This document shows positions 35,551 to 43,951 of a DNA stretch of 64,000 nt, piece after piece. Source of the stretch: JAJRTA01 sp965603125 (GTDB lineage: Bacteria > Zixibacteria > MSB-5A5 > GN15 > FEB-12). The DNA is taken from the NCBI GenBank assembly GCA_965603125.1, contig CBFDBU010000010.1, forward strand, positions 33,413-97,412, written 5' to 3'. Below the pieces are notes generated by a model. That model saw only the letters and a list, made by a program, of their open reading frames with translations, did no database searches and was not told the origin of the DNA. Position numbers and translations under genes: made by a program. Every line of letters begins with the position of its first letter. The stretch's first letter is position 1.

Positions 35551-36795
35551 ATGTTGAACAGTCCCGAGGTATACACCGTCAGCGCCGTCACGCGCCTGAT
35601 CAAGCAGCGGCTGGAAGAGTCGTTTCAGGGCATCTGGATCGAAGGGGAGATATCGAACTACCACCACCATACTTCCGGGCACCGTTACCTGAACCTGAAG
35701 GACGACCGCGCCACCATCCGAGTCACTATCTGGCGTTCCGTCGGCGGCTATCTCAAGTTCGAGCCGGAAGACGGTCAGAAGGTGCTTGCTTATGGTGATA
35801 TCGCCGTCTACGAAAAGGGCGGCAACTACCAGTTGAACTGTCGCAAGCTGGTGCCGGTGGGAGTGGGTGAACTGGAGTTGGCTTTCCGCCAACTTCATGA
35901 GAAACTTGCCGCCGAGGGGCTGTTTGACGACGACCGCAAGCAGCCGATTCCCGACTACGCGTGCAGGATCGGCGTGGTTACCTCCCCCACCGGCGCGGCT
36001 GTCCGCGACATCATTCAAATCGCCCGGCGGCGCAACCGCTGTGTTGAGCTTGTTGTCTACGCCACCCAGGTGCAGGGGGACGGCGCCGAGCACACCATTG
36101 CCGCCGGAATCGAGTACTTCAACAGCCGTTCCGACATCGATGTGATCATCGTCGGGCGCGGCGGCGGCTCTCTGGAAGACCTGTGGCCGTTCAATACCGA
36201 AGTCACCGTGCGGGCGGTGGCCGCATCCGGTATCCCGGTCATCTCGGCGGTGGGGCATGAGGTCGACGTTACGCTCTGTGACCTCGCCGCCGACCTTCGC
36301 GCCCCGACACCGTCAGCGGCGGCCGAGTTGGCTGTCTGGTCGCAGCGGGAATACGTCGAGTTGGTCGACCAGGCCGTCAGCCGCCAAGCGACGGTGCTTC
36401 GGAACCTCGTCCAAAGCGCCCGACAGGAGTTGCTCGGTCTGCTCAATCGGCCTGTATTCGCTCGGCCCCGCGACCTGGTTTTCCAGCGCCGGCAGTACCT
36501 CGACCAGTTACTGCGCTCGCTGGTCTCGGTCGGGAAAAACAGCTTTGAAAAGCACCGAAACCGCTTATCTTTATCGGTGGCCCGGCTGGAGACGTTGTCT
36601 CCGTTGAAGATACTGGCCCGTGGTTACTCTGTCAGCCGCCGCCTGCCGGATCGTAGGGTGATCGGTAAAGTGGAAGATATCGAACCGGGCGACAGGATGG
36701 AAACGGTTCTCACCGACGGTCAGGTTCTGTCGGTAGTGGAAAAGATAAGGGGAAAGAACACTGATGCCGTCCGCAAAGAAGTACAAGAACTTTGA
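35551..36795 (+). CDS. xseA: Exodeoxyribonuclease VII large subunit
   Basis: Catalytic subunit of the single-strand-specific nuclease ExoVII. An N-terminal OB-fold (YTVSAVTRLIKQRLEESFQGIWIEGEISNY-type opening, split here) covers about 1-105. The catalytic domain has IGVVTSPTGAAVRDI, VIIVGRGGGSLEDLWPFN and VISAVGHEVDVTLCDLAAD, all hallmark. A coiled-coil follows, then LKILARGYSV near the end. 414 aa, normal. It overlaps xseB by 32 bp. It is probably transcribed from its own promoter 5 bp upstream of the ATG. Confidence 0.97.
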   Translation: MLNSPEVYTVSAVTRLIKQRLEESFQGIWIEGEISNYHHHTSGHRYLNLKDDRATIRVTIWRSVGGYLKFEPEDGQKVLAYGDIAVYEKGGNYQLNCRKLVPVGVGELELAFRQLHEKLAAEGLFDDDRKQPIPDYACRIGVVTSPTGAAVRDIIQIARRRNRCVELVVYATQVQGDGAEHTIAAGIEYFNSRSDIDVIIVGRGGGSLEDLWPFNTEVTVRAVAASGIPVISAVGHEVDVTLCDLAADLRAPTPSAAAELAVWSQREYVELVDQAVSRQATVLRNLVQSARQELLGLLNRPVFARPRDLVFQRRQYLDQLLRSLVSVGKNSFEKHRNRLSLSVARLETLSPLKILARGYSVSRRLPDRRVIGKVEDIEPGDRMETVLTDGQVLSVVEKIRGKNTDAVRKEVQEL

Positions 36796-37009
36796 GTCGG
36801 CGTTAGCTCGACTGGATGAGATAACCTCGTTGCTGGAATCCGGCGAGGCGTCTTTGGAGGACTCCATCGATCTGTACAGTGAGGGTCTCGAAATCGCCCG
36901 TGAGTGCCACAAGAAGCTGGAAGCCGCCGACAAGAAAATCAAGTTAGTGGCCAAGAACACCGGTGTACCGGTCGAGGAGGATTTCGATGAAGAGGGAGTT
37001 GACGATTGA
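36764..37009 (+). CDS. xseB: Exodeoxyribonuclease VII small subunit
   Basis: 81-aa helical subunit that wraps the coiled coil of XseA. Typical sequence: FESALARLDEITSLLESGE, then SLEDSIDLYSEGLEIARECHKKL. The start lies inside the 3' end of xseA (32-bp overlap) and its stop overlaps the next ATG by one base, so translation of the three genes is coupled. An acidic tail (EEDFDEEGVDD) ends the protein. Confidence 0.95.
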   Translation: MPSAKKYKNFESALARLDEITSLLESGEASLEDSIDLYSEGLEIARECHKKLEAADKKIKLVAKNTGVPVEEDFDEEGVDD

Positions 37010-37893
37010 TGCCCGCCCGGGCCGTTGACGGCGAGCTCTTTCTGCAGCAAGGCCGGCGTCTGGTGGACGGCCTTCTGGATCGTTATCTGCCCCCGGAGAC
37101 CACCGAGCCGAGACGGCTCCACGCCGCCATGCGTTATTCAGTAATGGCGGGCGGAAAACGGCTACGGCCTTTGCTTTCACTGGCCTCCTACGAGTACTGC
37201 GGGGGAGTGTCCGAAGGCGAGGACCTGCCCATCCACCACGCTATGGCGGCTCTCGAAATGGTGCATACGTACTCGCTGATTCACGACGACCTGCCGTGCA
37301 TGGACGATGATGACCTTCGCCGCGGAATCCCCACCTGTCACAGGAAGTTCGACGAGGCCACCGCCGTTCTGGCCGGTGATGCGTTGCACGATATCGCCTT
37401 TGGGCTTCTGGCCCGCGCCGGTTCCACGGAGGCGGTAGCCGAACTTGCCTGCGCGATAGGCACCGAGGGGATGTTGGGTGGGCAGATGGCCGACGTTCAG
37501 GCCGAGGGTCGCCGGGTAAGCCGGGAAGAAGTGATCGGTATTCACCGCCGTAAGACCGGTGCCCTGATTCGCGGCGCCGTTCGGATCGGCGCTATCCTGG
37601 CCGGCGCTGAGAGAGACCTGATAACCCCCCTGACTACTTACGGGGAGAAAATCGGGCTTGCCTTTCAGATTGTTGACGATATCCTGGACATTGCCGGAGA
37701 TCAGCATCTGTTGGGAAAGGAAGTCGGGTCGGATAGTAAAAGGCAGAAGGCCACTTATCCCGCAGCGGTGGGTTTACAGACGGCCCGTGACGACGTGCGC
37801 CGCCTTGTCGACGAGGCGCTGGCCGTGTTTGACGAATCGCATGAGAATATGCTCAAGTACCTTGCAGAGTTCATTGGCCGACGGCAAAATTGA
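37009..37893 (+). CDS. ispA: Polyprenyl (farnesyl/geranylgeranyl) diphosphate synthase
   Basis: Chain-elongating isoprenyl synthase. The first aspartate motif is DDLPCMDDDDLRRG, with the two-residue insertion typical of bacterial type-II farnesyl synthases; the second is FQIVDDILD. MAGGKRLRPLL and GGQMADVQAE are also conserved. About 294 aa. The start is taken as ATG 37009, which overlaps the xseB stop; the preceding TTG is less likely. Located directly before dxs, the first enzyme of the pathway that supplies its substrates, an arrangement common in many bacteria. Confidence 0.93.
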   Translation: MPARAVDGELFLQQGRRLVDGLLDRYLPPETTEPRRLHAAMRYSVMAGGKRLRPLLSLASYEYCGGVSEGEDLPIHHAMAALEMVHTYSLIHDDLPCMDDDDLRRGIPTCHRKFDEATAVLAGDALHDIAFGLLARAGSTEAVAELACAIGTEGMLGGQMADVQAEGRRVSREEVIGIHRRKTGALIRGAVRIGAILAGAERDLITPLTTYGEKIGLAFQIVDDILDIAGDQHLLGKEVGSDSKRQKATYPAAVGLQTARDDVRRLVDEALAVFDESHENMLKYLAEFIGRRQN

Positions 37894-37913
37894 CCGGCGG
37901 CGGTTGTTAACAA

Positions 37914-39899
37914 ATGAAGTACCTCTCCAAAATAGACTCTCCCGGTGATCTGAAGACGCTCTCGGAAGAGGAACTGGCCGAGCTGTCGGAGGAAATCCGG
38001 CGCGAAATCATCTCGGCCATTTCCCACACCGGAGGTCATCTGGCCACGAACTTAGGCGCGGTGGAACTGACGGTCGCTCTGCACTACGTGTTCGACTCAC
38101 CGTCGGACAAGCTCATCTGGGATGTCAGCCATCAGTCGTACGCTCATAAGCTGCTGACCGGACGGCGCGACAGTTTTCACACTCTTCGTCAGCACGGCGG
38201 ACTGTCCGGTTTTACCAAGCGTTCCGAATCGGACTGCGACCCGTTCGGCGCCGGGCACGCCTCGACCTCGATATCGGCCGCGCTCGGTTTCGCGGCGGCC
38301 CGCGACAACGCCGGCCTGGACTACAAGGTAGTGGCGATTATCGGTGACGGTTCTCTGACAGGCGGGCTGGCCTTTGAAGGCATGAACAACGCCGGTTCCT
38401 CGAAAAAGGACCTGCTGGTTGTTCTCAACGACAACACCTGGTCAATCTCCAAGAACGTCGGCGCCATATCGAAGTACCTGACCAATATCATGTCCTATGA
38501 GAAGTTCAACAGGCTGCGCGATGAAATCTGGGAGCTGACCGGAAGATTCAAGCGGCGCGACAAGATAAGAGAGACCATCGCCAAGATCGAGAAGTCGGTC
38601 AAAGGTCTGCTGGTGCCCGGCATGCTTTTCCAGAACTTCGGGTTTCGCTACTTCGGGCCGATAGACGGTCACGATCTGCCGCTGGTGATCAAGACGCTGC
38701 AAAGGCTCAAAAATCTACAGGGACCCATCATGCTCCACGTGGCCACCGTCAAAGGTAAAGGCTACGAGCCCGCCGAGGGCGACCCCACTCGCTATCATGG
38801 GGTGGGCAGGTTTGATAAGGTCACCGGCAAGCTGGCCAACAAATCGTCAGGCAGGCCAAGCTACACAGCGGTCTTCTCCGATACAATGGTTGAGCTTGGC
38901 CGCAGAGATAACCGCGTCATTGCCGTCACGGCGGCAATGGCCACCGGCACCGGGCTGGACAAGTTCGCAGATGAATTCCCGGAGCGCTTCTTTGATGTCG
39001 GTATCGCCGAAGCGCATGCCGGCTGTTTTGCCGCTGGTCTGGCTGCGGCCGGGGCCAGGCCGTATGTGGCCGTGTATTCGACCTTCATGCAAAGGGCGTA
39101 CGATCAGATCATTCATGATATCGCTCTTCAGGAGTTGCCGGTGGTTTTCTGCATAGACCGCGCCGGACTGGTCGGCGAGGACGGTCCTACTCACCACGGC
39201 GCTTTTGACCTGTCGTATCTGGGTAATGTCCCCAACTTGACGGTTGCGGCCCCCGCGGATGGGAACGAACTGCGTTCCCTGCTGCTCTACACTATCGATC
39301 ATGGACTGCCCGGACCGGTAGCGCTGCGATACCCGCGCGCGGAAATCCCGACCGACATCACGGCCGAGGTCGCCGAAATCGAATGGGGGAAATGGGAACT
39401 GCTGTCTCCGCTCTCGGACACGGTGATGCTTGCTACGGGATCAATGGTATCGGTCTCGCGACAGGCCGCCGAGATGCTTGCTGAACGGGGCCTGGCGGTG
39501 GCCGTGGTCAACGCCCGCTTCGTGAAACCGTTCGACGGCGAAATGCTGCAACGTGTCATCGGCGTGGCGCGGGCTATCGTTACGATCGAGGAGAACTCGC
39601 TGCGCGGAGGTTTCGGCCAGACTGTGGGAGGAGTCCTGCTTGACTACGGGTATCAGGGCAAGTTCAAGGCACTCGGGCTTCCGGACCGGTACGTTTCTCA
39701 CGGCAGCCGGGCTCTGCTGCTCAAGGAACTGGGTCTGGATGCGGCCGGAGTAGCTCGGGCGGTGGCGGATATCGTCGCGCCAGGCGACAAGGAGGGAAGA
39801 GGATTCCTGCAGAAGCTGATGTTCCGCAGGAATGGAGTGGGCAGAAAAAAGGCCGTGACCCATCGAACGGAACCGGTCGCGGCAGACGACGGTACGTAA
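37914..39899 (+). CDS. dxs: 1-deoxy-D-xylulose-5-phosphate synthase
   Basis: Thiamine-diphosphate enzyme that starts the non-mevalonate isoprenoid pathway from pyruvate and glyceraldehyde-3-phosphate. The N-terminal half has GGHLATNLGAVELTVALHYVF, WDVSHQSYAHKLLTGR and the cofactor motif GDGSLTGGLAFEGMNN. The middle has YFGPIDGHD. The transketolase half has FDVGIAEAHAG, then GLVGEDGPTHHGAFDLSYL. Differences: the family core GIAEQH reads GIAEAH (Gln to Ala), and DNEMSIS reads DNTWSIS. The catalytic Glu is intact, so activity is expected. A 30-residue basic C-terminal tail follows the conserved fold. 661 aa. Confidence 0.95.
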   Translation: MKYLSKIDSPGDLKTLSEEELAELSEEIRREIISAISHTGGHLATNLGAVELTVALHYVFDSPSDKLIWDVSHQSYAHKLLTGRRDSFHTLRQHGGLSGFTKRSESDCDPFGAGHASTSISAALGFAAARDNAGLDYKVVAIIGDGSLTGGLAFEGMNNAGSSKKDLLVVLNDNTWSISKNVGAISKYLTNIMSYEKFNRLRDEIWELTGRFKRRDKIRETIAKIEKSVKGLLVPGMLFQNFGFRYFGPIDGHDLPLVIKTLQRLKNLQGPIMLHVATVKGKGYEPAEGDPTRYHGVGRFDKVTGKLANKSSGRPSYTAVFSDTMVELGRRDNRVIAVTAAMATGTGLDKFADEFPERFFDVGIAEAHAGCFAAGLAAAGARPYVAVYSTFMQRAYDQIIHDIALQELPVVFCIDRAGLVGEDGPTHHGAFDLSYLGNVPNLTVAAPADGNELRSLLLYTIDHGLPGPVALRYPRAEIPTDITAEVAEIEWGKWELLSPLSDTVMLATGSMVSVSRQAAEMLAERGLAVAVVNARFVKPFDGEMLQRVIGVARAIVTIEENSLRGGFGQTVGGVLLDYGYQGKFKALGLPDRYVSHGSRALLLKELGLDAAGVARAVADIVAPGDKEGRGFLQKLMFRRNGVGRKKAVTHRTEPVAADDGT

Positions 39900-39908
39900 G
39901 GTGATACC

Positions 39909-40775
39909 ATGCGCTTCGGGCTGATAGCCAATATGAAACATGAGGGCGCACGCGACGCCATTGCTACTTTCGTGACCTGGGGGAGGGAATCCGGCAACCA
40001 GTTGGTGCTTTCGCGGGAGCTTGCCGATATCGCCGGAGAATCGCTGCCGAGCGCGGCCCACAACCAGATAGCTCACGACGTCGACATACTGGTCTCCATG
40101 GGCGGCGACGGTACGTTCCTGGCCACAGCCCGCGAGGTCGGTGCCGTGGGAACGCCGCTTCTCGGCATCAATCTTGGCTCGCTGGGATTTCTCACTCAGT
40201 TGCGCGCTAATCAGTTGACAACCGCCCTGGATGCCATTGTGGCGGGAGAATACCAGATAGAAGAGCGTATACTGCTGGAAACCAGGATTGAGGGCAAACC
40301 GAGGTTGGACAATCCCTATGCTCTCAATGATGTTGTCGTCGACAACGGGCCGGTGGCTCGCATGATAGACATAAACCTGTGTGTGAACGGCGAGGACCTG
40401 GTGACATATAAGGCGGACGGGCTGATTCTGTCGACGCCGACCGGTTCCACGGCCTATTCGCTGGCATCCGGCGGGCCAATCGTGCAACCCAAGATGGAGG
40501 CGATAATCGCCACACCCATCGCATCGTTTTCACTGTCCACCCGGCCGATAATCTTCTCCGCCAACGACGTGCTGGAAATGAAAATCCATTCCGAGCACGG
40601 GGTCGCCGGACTGACGCTCGACGGTCAGGTGATGGCGCCCCTGATCGACACCGATAAGGTAATCGTCACCAGGGCGCCCTTCCTGCTTAAGATCATCATC
40701 TTTCCTGAGAACACGTTCTACAAGGTCCTCAAGCGCAAGTTGCACTGGGGCGTGACCCCGGCTGATCGTTCCTGA
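39909..40775 (+). CDS. nadK: NAD kinase
   Basis: Phosphorylates NAD to NADP. The Gly-Gly-Asp-Gly-Thr motif is in VSMGGDGTFL; then NLGSLGFLTQ, ALNDVVVD with the substrate-binding Asn-Asp, and TPTGSTAYSLASGGPIV. 288 aa, standard. A ribosome-binding site AAGGTGA precedes ATG 39909, nine bases after the dxs stop. A GC-rich hairpin region with a following T-run around 40800-40830 may terminate the long operon here, but the stem is imperfect. Confidence 0.96.
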   Translation: MRFGLIANMKHEGARDAIATFVTWGRESGNQLVLSRELADIAGESLPSAAHNQIAHDVDILVSMGGDGTFLATAREVGAVGTPLLGINLGSLGFLTQLRANQLTTALDAIVAGEYQIEERILLETRIEGKPRLDNPYALNDVVVDNGPVARMIDINLCVNGEDLVTYKADGLILSTPTGSTAYSLASGGPIVQPKMEAIIATPIASFSLSTRPIIFSANDVLEMKIHSEHGVAGLTLDGQVMAPLIDTDKVIVTRAPFLLKIIIFPENTFYKVLKRKLHWGVTPADRS

Positions 40776-40947
40776 ATCGGCCGTATCCCGATGTTTGACC
40801 GCCCGGAGTGCGGCCTCGTTTTTATATTGACAGCGTTCGGCGCACGGCGTAGGTATGCGCAGAAGGTTTCATTAAGACGAGCCCCGCGAGTGTGTGGCGT
40901 GTTTGTGCAGGCCGGTTATGGGGATCGGTTCAGTTACTGGAGGAGAG

Positions 40948-41430
40948 ATGAACTATGCTCGACTTTTAATATCCATCGTGTTACTTCTATTGTTGGCTGC
41001 CGGATGCGCCCAGAAGAAGGAAGAGGCCGCCAAATTAGAACAGGAGATGATGGAGCAGGAGGCGAAGGCGACCGATACCTCGCAGGTCGACGCCGGCGTC
41101 GCACCCCCGGAGACGGTTTCGGACCCGGCAGCGGAGCAGCCGGAAGTGTCACAACAAGAGGAGCCGATGTATGCGCTCCGGCGCCCGGAGGGATCGGGCT
41201 ACACGGTACAGGTGGCCGCGTGTGAGTTGCCCGATTACGCCCAATACCTCGTGGAAAAGTACACCGACCGTGGTTACGAGCCTTACATGACTACGGTCGA
41301 GGTCGATGGCCAGATATATTACCGAGTACGGCTCGGAATCTTTGAGACGCCCGAGGAGGCCGGTCAACTCAAAGACGAACTGGAAGACAAATACTCCGTC
41401 GGCGCCTGGGTCGACTGGCAGTCGCACTGA
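40948..41430 (+). CDS. SPOR-domain lipoprotein
   Basis: Lipoprotein signal (LLISIVLLLLLAAGC) with a strong GGAGGAG ribosome-binding site before ATG 40948. A charged, Glu- and Pro-rich linker of about 60 residues leads to a C-terminal SPOR domain (GYTVQVAACELPDYAQYLVEKY ... YYRVRLGIFETPEEAGQL, split between the two strands). SPOR domains bind denuded glycan strands at the septum, so a role in division-site or wall remodelling is likely. 160 aa. It is separated by 170 bp from nadK and has its own upstream region. Confidence 0.88.
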   Translation: MNYARLLISIVLLLLLAAGCAQKKEEAAKLEQEMMEQEAKATDTSQVDAGVAPPETVSDPAAEQPEVSQQEEPMYALRRPEGSGYTVQVAACELPDYAQYLVEKYTDRGYEPYMTTVEVDGQIYYRVRLGIFETPEEAGQLKDELEDKYSVGAWVDWQSH

Positions 41431-41557
41431 GGTTTGAAACCGCTGCCGCGGGACTGTCCTGGATGACATCTACTCCCGTGGCGGTGGCGGTTGCTGAACC
41501 ACCTAACATGAGGAACGCCGGGACTGCGCTTTGGGACGCGGTCCCGGCAAGTGTATT

Positions 41558-41971
41558 ATGAAGAGCTATACCGAATATCTTACATTCAATACCGCCCGGC
41601 GGCGGGAGTACATAAACATCACCGACCGGGTCGAAGAGACTCTGGCCGAGAGCGGTATTGCGGAAGGGTTGATCCTTGTCTCGGCCATGCACATTACGGC
41701 GGCGATCTATGTCAACGACGCCGAGTCGGGACTGATTCAGGATATCGACGAATGGCTGGACAAGCTTGCCCCCCGGGGGCCGGACTATCACCATCACCGC
41801 ACCGGCGAGGACAACGGCGACGCCCACCTGAAGAACCTGCTGATCCACAGCCAGGTCATGCTGCCGGTGACCAAAGGCCGGATCGATCTCGGTCCCTGGC
41901 AGCAGGTTTACTACGCCGAGTTCGACGGCCGTCGCAAAAAGCGGGTGATTGTCAAGATAATCGGAGAGTAA
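41558..41971 (+). CDS. YjbQ family protein (UPF0047)
   Basis: Small trimeric-fold protein of the YjbQ/UPF0047 family, some members of which have weak thiamine-phosphate synthase activity. Marks: SAMHITAAIYVNDAESGL (conserved His-Thr), DYHHHRTGEDNGDAHLKN and GTxQQVYY-like GPWQQVYYAEFDG. ATG 41558 gives 137 aa, the normal length; an upstream TTG at 41531 is unlikely. The true physiological role of the family is not settled. Confidence 0.9.
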   Translation: MKSYTEYLTFNTARRREYINITDRVEETLAESGIAEGLILVSAMHITAAIYVNDAESGLIQDIDEWLDKLAPRGPDYHHHRTGEDNGDAHLKNLLIHSQVMLPVTKGRIDLGPWQQVYYAEFDGRRKKRVIVKIIGE

Positions 41972-42023
41972 GCGCACCCGAGCGCCGGACAGCTTGCTGT
42001 GAGATCGAAAAACAGGAGAAAAG

Positions 42024-42872
42024 ATGCCGGAGGCTTTCTTCAAAACCGGTGATGAGCTGTTATACGTAAGGCACAACGACCCGGGGCCGGAGCGGAGAAC
42101 GCTCCTGTTCATTCATGGTCTGGGTGATTCGGGGCTGAGTTTTGAGGATGTGTTCGATGATGCCCGTTTTGACGGTTTCAATCTCGTTGTCCCCGACCTC
42201 GTGGGTTACGGTCGCAGTTCCGGTTGCCCGCGACAGAACGGATACGGTTTCGAGTCTCATATCGCTCGACTTTGGGATTTGATCCGGGCCTGGAACCTGC
42301 CGCCGTTGACTGTCATCGGGCATTCCATGGGTGGCGACTTGTCAACTCTCCTGTGCCGGTCCGACACCGGTGGTGTTATCGAGGGATTCGTCAATATCGA
42401 AGGAGTGCTGACTCAGTTCGATCTGTTCATATCCGGGAGAGCCGTGAAGGCGGATAGAGAAGGGCGGTTTGACCCGTGGTTCCGGAAATTCGTGGACAAG
42501 ACGGTATATGAAGACTATGGCAGGCTTCGTTCCGGGCGGTTGTATCATGCCTCTCTGTGTTTTTGCAGGCCCCGGGCGTTCATAGAGAACGCAATCGAGA
42601 TAGTTGCTCGCAACAGTTCTCTGTCCGGGCATTACCAAAGTGAGATCGGTCGTATCTATTGCTCACTCGGAATCCATAGGGTATTCTGCCACGGAACCGA
42701 CAGCCTGCGAAAAGAGACTCTGCAGTTCATTGAAGAGAACAACCTCAAGGTCAGGGCCTTTGAAAGAACCGGCCACTGTCCCATGACCGATCGAACCGAG
42801 GAGTTTTACGAATTCCTGAGCCGTTTCGTCTCCGGTCCCGTAGGTCAGAACCCCTGTGGTTCTGACTCCTGA
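42024..42872 (+). CDS. Alpha/beta hydrolase whose C-terminal tail is encoded by a REP
   Basis: 282-aa alpha/beta-hydrolase: oxyanion region LLFIHGLGDSG, nucleophile elbow GHSMGG (catalytic Ser), and a late histidine in ERTGHCPMTD. The substrate is unknown. The preceding GGAGAAAAG is a good ribosome-binding site. The fold should end near FYEFLSRFVSGP. The last residues, VGQNPCGSDS, and the stop are encoded by a REP hairpin (42840-42866), so the repeat seems to have been inserted at or near the gene's 3' end and supplied a new tail. Confidence 0.88.
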   Translation: MPEAFFKTGDELLYVRHNDPGPERRTLLFIHGLGDSGLSFEDVFDDARFDGFNLVVPDLVGYGRSSGCPRQNGYGFESHIARLWDLIRAWNLPPLTVIGHSMGGDLSTLLCRSDTGGVIEGFVNIEGVLTQFDLFISGRAVKADREGRFDPWFRKFVDKTVYEDYGRLRSGRLYHASLCFCRPRAFIENAIEIVARNSSLSGHYQSEIGRIYCSLGIHRVFCHGTDSLRKETLQFIEENNLKVRAFERTGHCPMTDRTEEFYEFLSRFVSGPVGQNPCGSDS

Positions 42873-42943
42873 ATCTGTCGAAACCGCAGTGGTTTAGACA
42901 ACTTCAGCAATAGAAGCAGGGTAGGTTTGTCTTCAAACCTGCC
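42840..42943 (+). repeat. Cluster of three REP-like hairpins
   Basis: Unit A (42840-42866): GTAG, arm GTCAGAACC, loop CCTGT shared with the transposase-linked REPs, arm GGTTCTGAC. Unit B (42877-42899): arms GTCGAAACC and GGTTTAGAC around GCAGT, one mismatch, without GTAG. Unit C (42921-42940): GTAG with arms AGGTTTG and CAAACCT around TCTT. Unit A overlaps the hydrolase gene. Since the next gene is convergent, the cluster could also end transcription from both sides. Confidence 0.65.
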
Positions 42944-42992
42944 AACAAAGGCGGGCCCGAAGACGGACACACCCCGCGGTTTAGCGTTCCAC

Positions 42993-43787
42993 CTAAAAGC
43001 GATCGATGTAGGTCAGGCGCACGGCACGTGTTACAGTACTCGATTCGCGCCGATTCACTAGGAGGTCTTTGAACAACAGTTCCAGTTCGAGGTTCTCGGT
43101 GAAGAGCCATTTGATCGAAGTATTGAAGTAACCGCGACCCTTGCCGGCGAAATCATAGGACTTGTTGTCATTGAGGGCAGCGTCGAACTCCAGTAGCAGG
43201 GCCAGGTTGTATTTGAAAGTGGCGTCGAATCCGCAGAAGACGTTTACATCTTTATCGCCGTCTTCGTCTTCCAGAGAGTGGTTGATTCCGGCGTGCCATC
43301 CCGACGTCCAGCCGTAGAAATAGAAGCTGCGGCTGATAACACCATAGAACCCGCGCGATTTGTAACTGTAACGCTTGAACTCGTCATTATAGGCGCCCAG
43401 ACCCTGCGAACTGAACCCGACTGTCACCGCCGGAAAGAACTCCATCTCGTCGACAATGCGGAACTTGGCATTGAACTCCAGTTTCGGATTCCAGTCGGGA
43501 TCACCCGCCGTTATTACGCCCTCGCCACCGAACGAGATACCGAGCATTATGCGGCTGGAGAGACCGATGTCGGTATGAGTCAGCGCCCCGCCGTTGGGAT
43601 AAAAGCGAAACCCGACATCGAAGTGTCCCCGCGGCAGCGTGCCGGCGGTGGGCATATCGACCAGCCAGCGGGGTGGGATATCGTACAGGCTGCCCTGGGC
43701 GACCAGGTACTCGCTCTGCGCCGCCGGTCTCGGCGATACGGCCAGAAACAGACCTGCGATCAGCATGTATTTCAGCAGTTTGCTCAT
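42993..43787 (-). CDS. Predicted outer-membrane beta-barrel protein
   Basis: 264 aa with a cleavable signal peptide (LLKYMLIAGLFLAVSPRPAAQ) and alternating amphipathic strands; ends in a terminal phenylalanine (LTYIDRF), the outer-membrane insertion signal. Motifs such as PRGHFDVGFRFYPNGGALTH and SRIMLGISFGGEGVI resemble uncharacterised YjbH-like barrels. Ribosome-binding site GAGGATT before ATG 43787. Function unknown; possibly linked with export or surface polymer by family resemblance only. Confidence 0.65.
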   Translation of the reverse strand: MSKLLKYMLIAGLFLAVSPRPAAQSEYLVAQGSLYDIPPRWLVDMPTAGTLPRGHFDVGFRFYPNGGALTHTDIGLSSRIMLGISFGGEGVITAGDPDWNPKLEFNAKFRIVDEMEFFPAVTVGFSSQGLGAYNDEFKRYSYKSRGFYGVISRSFYFYGWTSGWHAGINHSLEDEDGDKDVNVFCGFDATFKYNLALLLEFDAALNDNKSYDFAGKGRGYFNTSIKWLFTENLELELLFKDLLVNRRESSTVTRAVRLTYIDRF

Positions 43788-43951
43788 CAGGCAATCCTCA
43801 ACTCAAACGACGTCGACAGCTTATCGGCAAGATAGACGACCTCTCCCGAGCGAGTCAAAATAAAAAACGGCGAAGGTCTTGAGGTGTCCGTAGCGGCGGG
43901 TTCACCGCGGGGCAGACTGTTGTTTTGCGCGACGAGCGCATGACGATCGGA

